From NCBI GenBank assembly GCA_965653495.1, contig CBFHAJ010000029.1, forward strand, positions 1 through 29,122: a stretch of DNA of 29,122 nt, in the 5' to 3' direction. The stretch is from AG41 sp965653495 (GTDB taxonomy: Bacteria; Gemmatimonadota; Gemmatimonadetes; Gemmatimonadales; GWC2-71-9). Position 1 is the stretch's first letter, and every line of letters begins with the position of its first letter. Below the pieces are notes generated by a model. That model searched no databases. It had not been told where the DNA came from and was given only the letters and a program-made list of their open reading frames with translations. This document shows positions 8,323 through 16,109 of the stretch, piece by piece. The translations under genes were made by a program, and so were the position numbers.

Positions 8323-9351
8323 TCAGCGGGAGATGGGGAGTTCGGCGTGCAGCGATTTGCTGCGTGTCCCCAGGGCCCAATCCCACAGGGACCGCAGGAA
8401 GCCGAATCCGTAACAGCCGTGGACGATGGGGAACACCAGCGCCAGCGCGGCGGTCGTCCGGAACCCTGCCTTGCGGGCGGCCGCGATGGCGCTCGCGACA
8501 ACGGACACGGCGTAGGTGCCGGCCGTTACCGCGAAGACGATGGCGGCCGGGCGGAGCCACGGTGCCAGGAGGGCGGAACCACCCAGCATCAGGAGGAACG
8601 CCGGCGGCACGAGCTGGCGCGCGGTCATCACGCGCCCCAGCTTGCGCACCACCATCGGCTTGGAGTAGCCGTAGTGGTAGAACATCCGCGCTACTTGTGG
8701 CAGCGTGCTCCGCGCGTAGTAATGAGCCACGACCTTCGGGACGAGCAGCACCCTTCCGCCGCTGCGGTTGATGCGGGCGTTGAACTCGCTGTCTTCATCG
8801 CGCTGCTTCTCGTCGAACAGGCCGATCCGCTCGAACGTGTCGCGCCGGCAGCAGAAGAACGCGACGTGGTCCACCCAGCGCGGCTGCTGAGATCCGATCC
8901 GGAAGTACGCGTTGCCAACGCCGAACGGGTGCGACAGCGCGAGGGCGATCGCCTTGCCCACGGGCGTTTCGGTCGCCGGGTCGGTGACCAGCACGCCGCC
9001 GACATTGTCGGCGCCGCTGTCCTGCAGCGCCGTGACGAGATCACGGATGTAGTTCTTGGGATAGAACGCGTGGGCGTCCATCCGCATGAGGATGTCTCCG
9101 GTGGCAGCCCGGATGCCGATATTCAAGGCGACGGGCTGAATGCGCCCGGGATTGTCGAGGATCCGTAAGTTGGGATGGCGAGAGGCGAACTCCGCGAGGA
9201 TAGCGCGGGTGCGATCCTCACTGCGCCCATCGACCACCAGCACCTCGAGCCGGTCCGGCGCGTAGTCGGCCGAGAAGATCGACTCGAGGCAGCGCGTGAT
9301 GTAGTGCTCCTCGTTGCGGCACGGCACGATCACCGAGACGGACGCGACCAT
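8323..9351 (-). CDS. Glycosyltransferase family 2 with C-terminal membrane segments
   Basis: This 342-residue protein begins MVASVSVIVPCRNEEHYITRCLESIF, the classic GT2 start, with DGRSED at 41-46 for nucleotide binding. MDAHAFYPKNY is in the place of the DxD region, with DEDSEFNARINRSGG and VAHYYARSTLPQVARMFYHYGYSKP further on, as in succinoglycan ExoA-like transferases. About three hydrophobic helices follow (LVPPAFLLMLGGSALLAPWL, AAIVFAVTAGTYAVSVVASAI, TTAALALVFPIVHGCYGFG). It probably adds a sugar to the lipid-linked intermediate at the inner membrane. The ATG at 9351 overlaps the stop of the ATP-grasp gene by one base (TGATG). A longer open frame upstream is an artefact of that gene's shadow frame. 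Confidence 0.9.
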   Translation of the reverse strand: MVASVSVIVPCRNEEHYITRCLESIFSADYAPDRLEVLVVDGRSEDRTRAILAEFASRHPNLRILDNPGRIQPVALNIGIRAATGDILMRMDAHAFYPKNYIRDLVTALQDSGADNVGGVLVTDPATETPVGKAIALALSHPFGVGNAYFRIGSQQPRWVDHVAFFCCRRDTFERIGLFDEKQRDEDSEFNARINRSGGRVLLVPKVVAHYYARSTLPQVARMFYHYGYSKPMVVRKLGRVMTARQLVPPAFLLMLGGSALLAPWLRPAAIVFAVTAGTYAVSVVASAIAAARKAGFRTTAALALVFPIVHGCYGFGFLRSLWDWALGTRSKSLHAELPISR

Positions 9352-10634
9352 CAACGGGCCGCCGCCACGGGGGTGGAGGTTCGCTGCCGCGCGGCGACAC
9401 CGGAGAAGCGCCGCGCCACTCGGGTGCGCAGCATGGCACCCACCTCGCCGGCGCCCTGGACCCACTCGCCCAGCGCCGGCCAGGCGTCGTCGCGGCTCCA
9501 CGTCTCCACGGTCGTCCCGGCGGGCTGCGACCCCAGCACTTCGCGCAGACCTTCCCAAAGGCTCGGGTACGGCTCCGGGCAACCCGGCGGCGGGCCTTCG
9601 ATAATGCGCAGCAGTCGCTTCACGTCCCCCCACAGCCAGCGGAGCGTGACAGCGTTCCGCGAGCCAGCGGGAGGCACCACGGGCTCGCCGCGCAACAGCG
9701 CCGTCCACAGTGCGGGGAAGTCGATGCCGGCGGCGACGGCCAGCGCGAGCGAGCCCCACAGCCGGCCGTTGACCTCGATCACGTAGGGCTCGCCGCTGCT
9801 GTCGTCGCGAAATTCGACCATCGCGGGGCCGTGCCACCCCAGCGCCCCGAGCAGCCGGCTCGCAGGCTCGCGCAACCGGGAATCGACGGGAATCGAGCGC
9901 CGCAAGCTGCTGCTGGACCCCGAGGGGCGAACGTCGCGCAAGCGCTCGTGCGCGAACCACGCGACCGGCTGCCCATGCTCATACAGCGCGGAGACGCCCT
10001 TGCCGCGTCCGGGCACGATATCCTGGATCACCGGCCAGTGCTCACCCTGGCGCATCGCGAGCGCGCGGTCACACAGCTCCGCGGCATGGCGCACGTAGTG
10101 CGCGCCGTGCTCCGCCTGAAACTGCCCGCCGTCCCAGAAATCGCTGAAGCGTGGCTTGACGATACAGGGGTACGAGACCATCGCGGCGGCGGCATGGCAG
10201 TCGGCGAGTGATGCGGGAAACCAGGTGGGAGGAATCCGCACACCGCTCGCGTGCGCCACCGCCAGGGTGCGCCCCTTGTCGAAGGCGCCCATGAGCATGT
10301 CGGTCGGACCGCACCCGAGCGTCATGCCAGCGGCTTTCCACTGGTCGCGCTCGGCATTGCACAGCACACAGGTGCGCTCGCGCTGCGGCAGCACGATGTC
10401 CACGCCTCGCTCGCTGGCCCAGCGCCGCACCGCGGCCAAACCGTCCGGCGTGTCGGCGGCCTGGCGGACCCACGCCCGGCAGTAGCGCGACCAGGCGGCG
10501 AGCGGCCAGCGCTCGGTGCTCGCCACGAACACCCGCTCGCCCGCCCGGCCCAACGAGCGGACGCAGGCGAGCGCCTGAGTGGTGTGCCCGTCCAGGACGA
10601 GGATGCCGCGGGTTGGGCGCTCAGGAGACGGCAT
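9351..10634 (-). CDS. ATP-grasp domain protein (carboxylate-amine ligase-like)
   Basis: A 427-residue protein. A Rossmann-like pre-ATP-grasp domain begins GILVLDGHTTQALACVRSLGRAGERVFVAS. The ATP-grasp core contains DKGRTLAVAHASGVRIPPTW (from 119), CIVKPRFSDFW with the nucleotide-binding Lys160, VIQDIVPGRGKGVSALYEHGQPVAWFAHERLR, and the metal-binding VIEVNGRLWGSLALAVAAGIDFP (285-307). Such enzymes form amide or ester bonds through an acyl phosphate. In glycan loci they often attach an amino acid or another acyl group to a sugar, which is the likely role here, but the substrates are unknown. It overlaps the upstream GT4 gene by 14 nt and the GT2 gene by 1 nt, so it is firmly within the operon. 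Confidence 0.85.
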   Translation of the reverse strand: MPSPERPTRGILVLDGHTTQALACVRSLGRAGERVFVASTERWPLAAWSRYCRAWVRQAADTPDGLAAVRRWASERGVDIVLPQRERTCVLCNAERDQWKAAGMTLGCGPTDMLMGAFDKGRTLAVAHASGVRIPPTWFPASLADCHAAAAMVSYPCIVKPRFSDFWDGGQFQAEHGAHYVRHAAELCDRALAMRQGEHWPVIQDIVPGRGKGVSALYEHGQPVAWFAHERLRDVRPSGSSSSLRRSIPVDSRLREPASRLLGALGWHGPAMVEFRDDSSGEPYVIEVNGRLWGSLALAVAAGIDFPALWTALLRGEPVVPPAGSRNAVTLRWLWGDVKRLLRIIEGPPPGCPEPYPSLWEGLREVLGSQPAGTTVETWSRDDAWPALGEWVQGAGEVGAMLRTRVARRFSGVAARQRTSTPVAAAR

Positions 10635-11658
10635 CGTGCGCCTCGACGACTTGCGGGGCAGGCTCGGGCCGCTGCAGCAAAGAGCGGTAAATGGCGATCA
10701 CTTCCTGGGTCAGTCGTCCCTCATCGAGGTCCTGCACGGTGACCCGGCCGGCGCAGCGTTGCCCGCGCCGCAGCACCCGCTGCAGCGCGGCCGCGATCGT
10801 CGCGGGTCGATCGTCGGCGCACAGCTCGCATCCCTCGATTCCCTCGAGTCGCTGCGCCACGTCGCCGACGGGAACCGAGACCACGGGGAGATCGCAGGCG
10901 AGCGCTTCCTTGACGACGTTGGGTGAGCCTTCTTGCATCGACGTGAACGCCAGCACGTCGCAGGCGCTCATGTAATACGGGATATCGGCGTGCGGCACTC
11001 CCCACGCGACGACCAGCTCAGCGCCGAGACAGGGGTCCAGATGCGCGACGGCTTCGCGCGCCAGCCAGAAGCGCTTGCGCACCAGCGCGGGATCGCCGGC
11101 GAACAGCACGAGGCGCCGGTCGGCGGGCAGGCCGAGGTAGCGTCGTGCTTCGTCCTTGGGGACGGGGCTGAAGAGGCGGAGATCGAGGCCTGACGGGATC
11201 ACGTACGTGGGGATCGCCGCGGGCACGAGCGGCTTCATGTGCGCCGAGACCACGATACACGCGTCCGCCAGCCGGGCCACGAGCTGGCACGCCCACCGCA
11301 GCGCGCGCCCGCCCAGCGTGAGGTGTCCGTGGGCGTCCTCGATTCCCTGCAGATCGTCACCGCGGAAGGTGACGACGTAGGGGAGCCGCCGCGGCAACGC
11401 GAGCAGCCCGCTTTGCCCGAATTGCGCGTGCACCAGGTCGTACCGGCCGCGCCGCAGCTGGCGCCGGGCGCGTACCCAGGCCTTGACGTAGTTCCAGGGA
11501 TTGCCGCCGCCCTTGAAGTGGAACACGTCCACGGCGACGCCGGCCGCGCGCAGATGATCCGCCTGCCGCTTGATGAAGTGCGTGGTGCGCGGCCGACCGT
11601 CGGGGACCGGCCACTCACTCGTGATCATCAGGACGCTGATGGGCGATCGGTCGGTCAT
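10621..11658 (-). CDS. Glycosyltransferase family 4
   Basis: The 345-residue GT-B protein starts SVLMITSEWPVPDGRPRTTHFIKRQADHLRAAGVAVDVFHF. It has VTFRGDDLQGI at 96-106, CIVVSAHMKPLV and PSGLDLRLFSP at 155-165, and the donor-site segment QEGSPNVVKEALACDLPVVS at 242-261, which includes the conserved E-x7-E pair. It should transfer an activated sugar at the cytoplasmic face during repeat-unit assembly. Its ATG at 11658 overlaps the stop of the kinase-like gene (ATGA), and its end overlaps the ATP-grasp start by 14 nt, so translation of the three genes is probably coupled. The sugar specificity is not predictable. Confidence 0.92.
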   Translation of the reverse strand: MTDRSPISVLMITSEWPVPDGRPRTTHFIKRQADHLRAAGVAVDVFHFKGGGNPWNYVKAWVRARRQLRRGRYDLVHAQFGQSGLLALPRRLPYVVTFRGDDLQGIEDAHGHLTLGGRALRWACQLVARLADACIVVSAHMKPLVPAAIPTYVIPSGLDLRLFSPVPKDEARRYLGLPADRRLVLFAGDPALVRKRFWLAREAVAHLDPCLGAELVVAWGVPHADIPYYMSACDVLAFTSMQEGSPNVVKEALACDLPVVSVPVGDVAQRLEGIEGCELCADDRPATIAAALQRVLRRGQRCAGRVTVQDLDEGRLTQEVIAIYRSLLQRPEPAPQVVEAHDAVS

Positions 11659-12350
11659 CCCCGCTTCTCCAGTGCGGGCCGCACGTCGGGGAACGTGCGG
11701 AGGCGTCCCAGCACTGCCCAGCGCAAGGCGACCTGCGCCACTCCCGGGTCATCGTTGCGCAGCTCGAGGGCGTCACGCACCCACAGGAACACGCGTCGAT
11801 ACGCCCACCAGCGGCTGCGCAGATAGTCCACCGAGTACTCGCCCTTACGCGCGTACGCGACCTCGGGACCGGTGCCGAGCAGGACCGGCAGGTTCGGCGT
11901 AGGCGTGATCAGCTCGAGCGCGCGAATCCACCCCCAGCGGCGCCCGGTCGACACGTCGACCAGTGTGTCGTAGAAGTAGCGGTCCATGATCAGAATCCGG
12001 CCCTGGATCAGCTCCACCCACACGCGCACAGCGAGAAAGAGCAGCACGTCGATCGGATAGATCGCGCGCCGCACCAGCTTGCTCCACACGATCGCGTCGC
12101 GGACGCGGCGTCCCAGCCCCGGCGCGGAGGGCGCCCCGCTCGGCGGCGTGGGGGACGCGGGGCTGGGGGCCCGAGCCGGGAGGACAGACACAAACCCATC
12201 CCGCAGCGCCCGCAGCGCGGCGTAGACGCCGATATCGTGGTCGCGATGCAGGACGGTCACGCCGACGCCCCGCTCCTCCAACGCCGTGCGCAGCCACGCG
12301 ATCAGCGTCGACTTCCCCGCGCCGTCGAGACCCGAGAACGTAATGAGCAT
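11655..12350 (-). CDS. Thymidylate-kinase-like P-loop protein
   Basis: This 231-residue protein has a Walker A motif GLDGAGKST at 7-15, directly after the first strand (MLITFSG) as in NMP kinases. It also has DRYFYDTLVD at 123-132, resembling the DR(Y/F) substrate motif of thymidylate kinases. A Pro/Ala/Ser-rich insert (about 60-80) and the long C-terminal region (YSVDYLRSRWWAYRRVFLWV) are unlike housekeeping thymidylate kinase. It probably phosphorylates something made by this locus rather than dTMP, but that is inference. It is the first gene after leader copy 2. The ATG at 12350 follows the GCACG-type inverted repeat by 15 nt and has no Shine-Dalgarno sequence. Confidence 0.8.
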   Translation of the reverse strand: MLITFSGLDGAGKSTLIAWLRTALEERGVGVTVLHRDHDIGVYAALRALRDGFVSVLPARAPSPASPTPPSGAPSAPGLGRRVRDAIVWSKLVRRAIYPIDVLLFLAVRVWVELIQGRILIMDRYFYDTLVDVSTGRRWGWIRALELITPTPNLPVLLGTGPEVAYARKGEYSVDYLRSRWWAYRRVFLWVRDALELRNDDPGVAQVALRWAVLGRLRTFPDVRPALEKRG

Positions 12351-12365
12351 CTTGGGTGTGCCAGA

Positions 12366-12470
12366 GCAGGACCCGTGCAGAGGAGCCGACTCGCTAACAC
12401 AATGAAACAGAACGGTTTAGTACTTGGCTCACCCACCATCTGCGGCCGCTCTGTATCAGCTCCGTTACAG
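12366..12470 (-). promoter_or_regulatory. Bipartite leader element, copy 2
   Basis: On the minus strand the box CTGTAACGGAGCTGATACAG lies at 12470-12451 and overlaps the stop codon of the polymerase gene. After 72 nt comes GCACGGGTCCTGC at 12378-12366, then 15 nt to the ATG at 12350. The box ends form an inverted repeat, CTGTA...TACAG. The 17-mer GCACGGGTCCTGCTCTG is identical to copy 1. Confidence 0.72.
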
Positions 12471-13826
12471 GCTCGCGGGTGTCGCGATACGGCGGCGCGG
12501 GGTGGCGAGCGGGCGCGCTTGGGTCACGCTACCTACCGGGGGGGCGTGGGGCAGCCGCGCGACGGCAGAATGGACGTGCCCGCGAGCGGCGACGGCGTAA
12601 GCGAGCGCGAACCAATATAGCGGCGTGACGTACCAGTCGCCGCTCATGTTCGACGCCATCACGATGACGGTGAGTGCGAGAGGGAGGGTGCCGTCGGCGC
12701 CGTCGCGGGCGCGCCAGGCGGCCCACAAGCACAACCAGGTCCCGATCAGGAAGGGAATCGCGCCGGCGACCCCCGTCGAACTGAAAACCTCGAGCACCGT
12801 GTTATGCGTGCCGCGGCGCCGGCGCACGCGCTCGTCGAGCCGCAGGCCGAGCTCGTATTTGTTGTTGGCCGGTCCCCAGCCGAACAGTGGTCGGTCGCGG
12901 ATCATCTTCACCACGGCCGGATAAATCTTCTCCCGGCCGGTCAGCGTGCCGGTCTCCAGCGTGTCCTCGAAGCGATTACGCATGACCTCGGATTGATACG
13001 CGGCCACGGCGATCCCGGCGATCACGAACACGGCGAGCGCCATGTTCCTGATGCGGGTGCCCAGGCTCCCGCCCTGGAACATGAACGCCATGATCGCCAG
13101 CGCGAGCGCGAGAATGCCGCCGCGCGACCCCGTGTCGGCGACGGCGATGGCGAGGAGCCCCAGCAGCGGCGCGGCCACGATCCGGCGCCACCACGTTCCG
13201 TAGCGCCCGAACGTGAGTCCCACTAGCGCCACCAATCCGGCGCCCAGGATCATGGCCGCGTGGTTCGAGTTCTGCCCCATGGCGGAGAGGCGTTCCCCAC
13301 CGGTGTGAACGGTATGGATGGTGGTCATGATGCCGAGGAACGGCATCGCGGCGCGCACCACGCACGCGAACGCGAGCGACATGAGCGCGCGCTCTGAGAC
13401 GACCCGCGAGCGCATCAGGTTGCTGGCGACCCAGAAGATCAGCACCAGCTCCAACAGCGAAGACCCCGTCTTGATGACTTCCGGCCAGTAGTCTGCGCCG
13501 TTGACGATGGTGGCGACGTGGTCGCGACCGTTGATTGCTGCCGCGACGAGGAACATGTACAGGTACGCCACAAACCAGCGCCCCGCCCGCGGCAGCTTGC
13601 CGAAGCTGGTGCGTGGCGTCAGCAGCGCGGTCGCCAGAAAAAGGGCACCGATCGCGGTGGGTATCTCGATGGGAAAGTCCTTGGCGTCGCGGTCGGAGAA
13701 CTCGAACGGGATCGAGCACACGAACAGATAAAACATCCAGTAGACCGGCTGCCCCGTGAGCCGGTGCACCAGCGAGAGACGGCGGGGCAGCACCGTCGCT
13801 CCTGCCGCGGGGCCGCGGACGCTCAT
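12465..13826 (-). CDS. Wzy / O-antigen ligase-like membrane protein
   Basis: A 453-residue polytopic membrane protein with about ten hydrophobic helices spread over residues 25-420. The family-typical segment GWGPANNKYELGLRLDERVRRRRGTHNTVLEVFSSTGVAGAIPFLIG gives the large periplasmic loop, with its conserved His-Asn, before the last helices. It should polymerise lipid-linked repeat units in the periplasm, or ligate a finished chain to an acceptor; the two roles cannot be told apart by sequence. It follows the flippase gene with an ATGA overlap (13823-13826), as expected for a Wzx/Wzy pair. A longer open frame to 14171 is the shadow of the flippase gene. The stop codon lies inside leader copy 2. 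Confidence 0.88.
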   Translation of the reverse strand: MSVRGPAAGATVLPRRLSLVHRLTGQPVYWMFYLFVCSIPFEFSDRDAKDFPIEIPTAIGALFLATALLTPRTSFGKLPRAGRWFVAYLYMFLVAAAINGRDHVATIVNGADYWPEVIKTGSSLLELVLIFWVASNLMRSRVVSERALMSLAFACVVRAAMPFLGIMTTIHTVHTGGERLSAMGQNSNHAAMILGAGLVALVGLTFGRYGTWWRRIVAAPLLGLLAIAVADTGSRGGILALALAIMAFMFQGGSLGTRIRNMALAVFVIAGIAVAAYQSEVMRNRFEDTLETGTLTGREKIYPAVVKMIRDRPLFGWGPANNKYELGLRLDERVRRRRGTHNTVLEVFSSTGVAGAIPFLIGTWLCLWAAWRARDGADGTLPLALTVIVMASNMSGDWYVTPLYWFALAYAVAARGHVHSAVARLPHAPPVGSVTQARPLATPRRRIATPASL

Positions 13827-15412
13827 CGCCGCAACACTCCTCTCGCCAGACCGGCCTCGCGCACGCGCGCCAGCACGCCGGCCCGCACGTCGCCGCCGAG
13901 CCCGGCGAACGCGGCCGTGGCGAGCAGCACGGCGAAGCTCGCGCCCGTGCCGGCGGCCCAGAGCGCCCAGTGACGCACGAGCACCTGCTGGCCGACCCAG
14001 GCGCACACCGCGAACAGCAGCGTCATGAGTGCGACCGGTCGCACGAACGTTCCGAGCGGCGGCTTGGGCGGTCGCCCCAGGCAGCGGTTGGCGAGCACCG
14101 GATACGCGATGCTCTGGATGAAGCGTCCCGCGAACACGCCCACGCACAGCCCCAGCATCCCGAACCGCCACGTCAAGAGCGACGCCGTCGCCACGGTGAG
14201 CGCCACGGTGGCCGCGGCGACATACACACGGGCGCGCGGCTGCAGCGCGGAATCGATCACGAACGCGTCACTGCGGATCAGCGTCGTCTGCGCCATGACG
14301 AGCACGATGAGCAGGTTGACGAGGCCGCCCGCGTAGTTGTCGCTCCCCACCCACAACGCGAGGAACGAGCGGTTCCACAGCAGGATGGTGCCACCCACCG
14401 CGGTCGCGTACAGCCACGTCACGGTGAGCAGCTCGTAGCGCAGGCCCGAGGCCTTGTCCCATTGGCGGCGGCCGATCACGCCACCGATGCCGGGAATCAC
14501 GCCCCCGGCGGCGAGCAGATGGACGTTCACTGCCAGGCGGGCCGCATATCCGGTGAGCACGTAGGTGGCGACGGCCGCCGGTGAGACGATGATGCCGAGG
14601 ATGATGGCATCGCTCGCGAGCAGCAGCTTGGCGATCGCCTCGCCAGCGGAAAACCACGCGCTCAGCCCGAGCAGCGAGCGGACGTCGGCCCGTGTGGGGC
14701 GGGCGGCCCCGAACCACGGAACGTACTTCTTCACGACGATCCAGAACGCCACTCCGAGCAGCGCCGCGAACACGATCTGCGAGGCGGCGGCGCCCGCGAT
14801 CCCGAGGCCGACGGCGATCGCGCCCGCCGTGAGCGCGCCGCCCACGATCTCGAGGGCGGCCTGCAGGCCCATGCGCTTGTAGCCGAGGTTCATCCCCCGC
14901 AGCACCGACTCGGGCAGCGAGGCCAGGTTGGCGAACAGCAGCCCGACCACGAGCAAGGCCACGGCGGCGCGGACGGCGCCGAGCAGCTGGGGCGGTGCCT
15001 GGGTGATACGCGGAGCGAGCCAGACGAGCACCGCTCCGGCCGCGAGAATGACCGGCAGGAACAGGATCCAGACGACGAGCGCCGCACCGACGTAGCGGCG
15101 CTTGGTGGTGTCGTCGTCGCTCGCCTGCAGCGTCGAGACGACGACCCGGAGCGCTTGTGTGGGCCGGCCGTCACCCGCTGTCAGGTACCCGACCAGCCGG
15201 CCCAGCATCTCCCACACGCCGTACAGCGAGCGCCCCAGGCCGGTCACCAGGATCGGGATGACGACGAGGTTGACGGCGATCTTGGCGCCGTAGTCGAGCA
15301 GCGAGGCGACGACGTTGAGCGAGGCGCGCTGCGTCAGATTCGCGGCGGGCCGGGGGCGGGGATGCACCTCCTCCTGGAGGGGAGCGGGCAGCCGGGCGGC
15401 GTCACTCGCCAT
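13823..15412 (-). CDS. Wzx-like lipid-linked oligosaccharide flippase (1 of 2)
   Basis: This 529-residue membrane protein has a cytoplasmic N-tail followed by TQRASLNVVASLLDYGAKIAVNLVVIPILVTGLGRSLYGVWEMLGRLVGYL, a typical opening of the polysaccharide-transport MOP superfamily. Twelve to fourteen hydrophobic helices follow. It should move undecaprenyl-linked repeat units across the inner membrane. It is clearly paralogous to 24730-26274: LGYKRMGLQA against LGYKRMELQA, and TRADVRSLLGLSAWFSAGEAIAKLLLASDAIILG against TRADIRALFAMSGWLSVGDLIAKLLLASDLVVLG. Its start overlaps the upstream kinase gene by 11 nt and its end overlaps the polymerase start. Confidence 0.9.
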   Translation of the reverse strand: MASDAARLPAPLQEEVHPRPRPAANLTQRASLNVVASLLDYGAKIAVNLVVIPILVTGLGRSLYGVWEMLGRLVGYLTAGDGRPTQALRVVVSTLQASDDDTTKRRYVGAALVVWILFLPVILAAGAVLVWLAPRITQAPPQLLGAVRAAVALLVVGLLFANLASLPESVLRGMNLGYKRMGLQAALEIVGGALTAGAIAVGLGIAGAAASQIVFAALLGVAFWIVVKKYVPWFGAARPTRADVRSLLGLSAWFSAGEAIAKLLLASDAIILGIIVSPAAVATYVLTGYAARLAVNVHLLAAGGVIPGIGGVIGRRQWDKASGLRYELLTVTWLYATAVGGTILLWNRSFLALWVGSDNYAGGLVNLLIVLVMAQTTLIRSDAFVIDSALQPRARVYVAAATVALTVATASLLTWRFGMLGLCVGVFAGRFIQSIAYPVLANRCLGRPPKPPLGTFVRPVALMTLLFAVCAWVGQQVLVRHWALWAAGTGASFAVLLATAAFAGLGGDVRAGVLARVREAGLARGVLRR

Positions 15413-16109
15413 GGCCGTTGCCCCCGCCGTCCAGCAGCTCGAGCAGGCGCTCGGCGGTGCGATCCACGCCCTCGTCGTCGCTCTGGAGCGTCATCACCCG
15501 CGCGCCCGTTTCCGGCACCAGTGTGTCGAGCACCAGACTGAACGCGCTGCGGTACGTCGCGGTGAAGGCGTCGATTTCGGCGTCGCTCGACTGTTTGACG
15601 CGATGCTCTTTTGCGCGCGTGCGAATCCGGCGCGCCAGCACCGCATCGGGCGCGTCCAGCAGCACCACCAGATCGAGGGCGCCCATCCACTCCCGCAACG
15701 CGCGGCGCCACCACGGCGCCGGCAGGTCCGCGCGCCAGCGCGCGTATCCGAAGAGACGCGTGTACGCGAGCGCGAACACAGGGCCCTCGTCGAGCACGAC
15801 GAGCGGCGCGCGCCGGGCGGCCCGGCGCGCCAGCAGTTGCCGCAACGTGCGCAGCCGCACGAACTTCCGCATGTCCTCCCACGGCAGGGACCGCGTGTCG
15901 AGGCACAACGCGGCCAGAACCGGCAGCGAGCGCACGGCGTTGAGCAGCCACCAACCCCGGGGGAGCAGCCAGACGCTGGCGCGCAGCGCACCCACGCGTC
16001 CCACCAGGCGCTCGCTCAGCGCGCTCTTACCGGCACCCGCCGGGCCGACCAGCTCCGCGATGATCGGACGGGGGGGGGGGCGGTGGCCGTTCGCGTGCAC
16101 GGTGGTCAT
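15402..16109 (-). CDS. P-loop kinase-like protein with a C11 tract near its start
   Basis: A 235-residue protein with Walker A GPAGAGKSALSERL at 22-35 and VVLDEGPVFALAYTRLFGY, matching a Walker B/DE(G) substrate motif. LDLVVLLDAPDAVLARRIRTRAKEHR follows, as in NMP and deoxynucleoside kinases, including an Arg-rich lid-like segment. The substrate is unknown. A role in phosphorylating a glycan precursor is inferred from the locus. Eleven consecutive C on the coding strand (16070-16080) encode part of HRPPPRP at codons 10-14; one base gained or lost would remove the protein. The ATG at 16109 overlaps the preceding stop by one base (TAATG). Confidence 0.8.
   Translation of the reverse strand: MTTVHANGHRPPPRPIIAELVGPAGAGKSALSERLVGRVGALRASVWLLPRGWWLLNAVRSLPVLAALCLDTRSLPWEDMRKFVRLRTLRQLLARRAARRAPLVVLDEGPVFALAYTRLFGYARWRADLPAPWWRRALREWMGALDLVVLLDAPDAVLARRIRTRAKEHRVKQSSDAEIDAFTATYRSAFSLVLDTLVPETGARVMTLQSDDEGVDRTAERLLELLDGGGNGHGE

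Noticed and set aside
8323..9960. Longer N-terminal extensions of the GT2, polymerase (to 14171), sugar transferase (to 23774) and asparagine-synthetase-like (to 25354) genes
   Set aside because: The extra parts lie within upstream genes in another frame and have shadow composition. Each gene has an ATG that overlaps or directly follows the preceding stop and begins with the proper family N-terminus.
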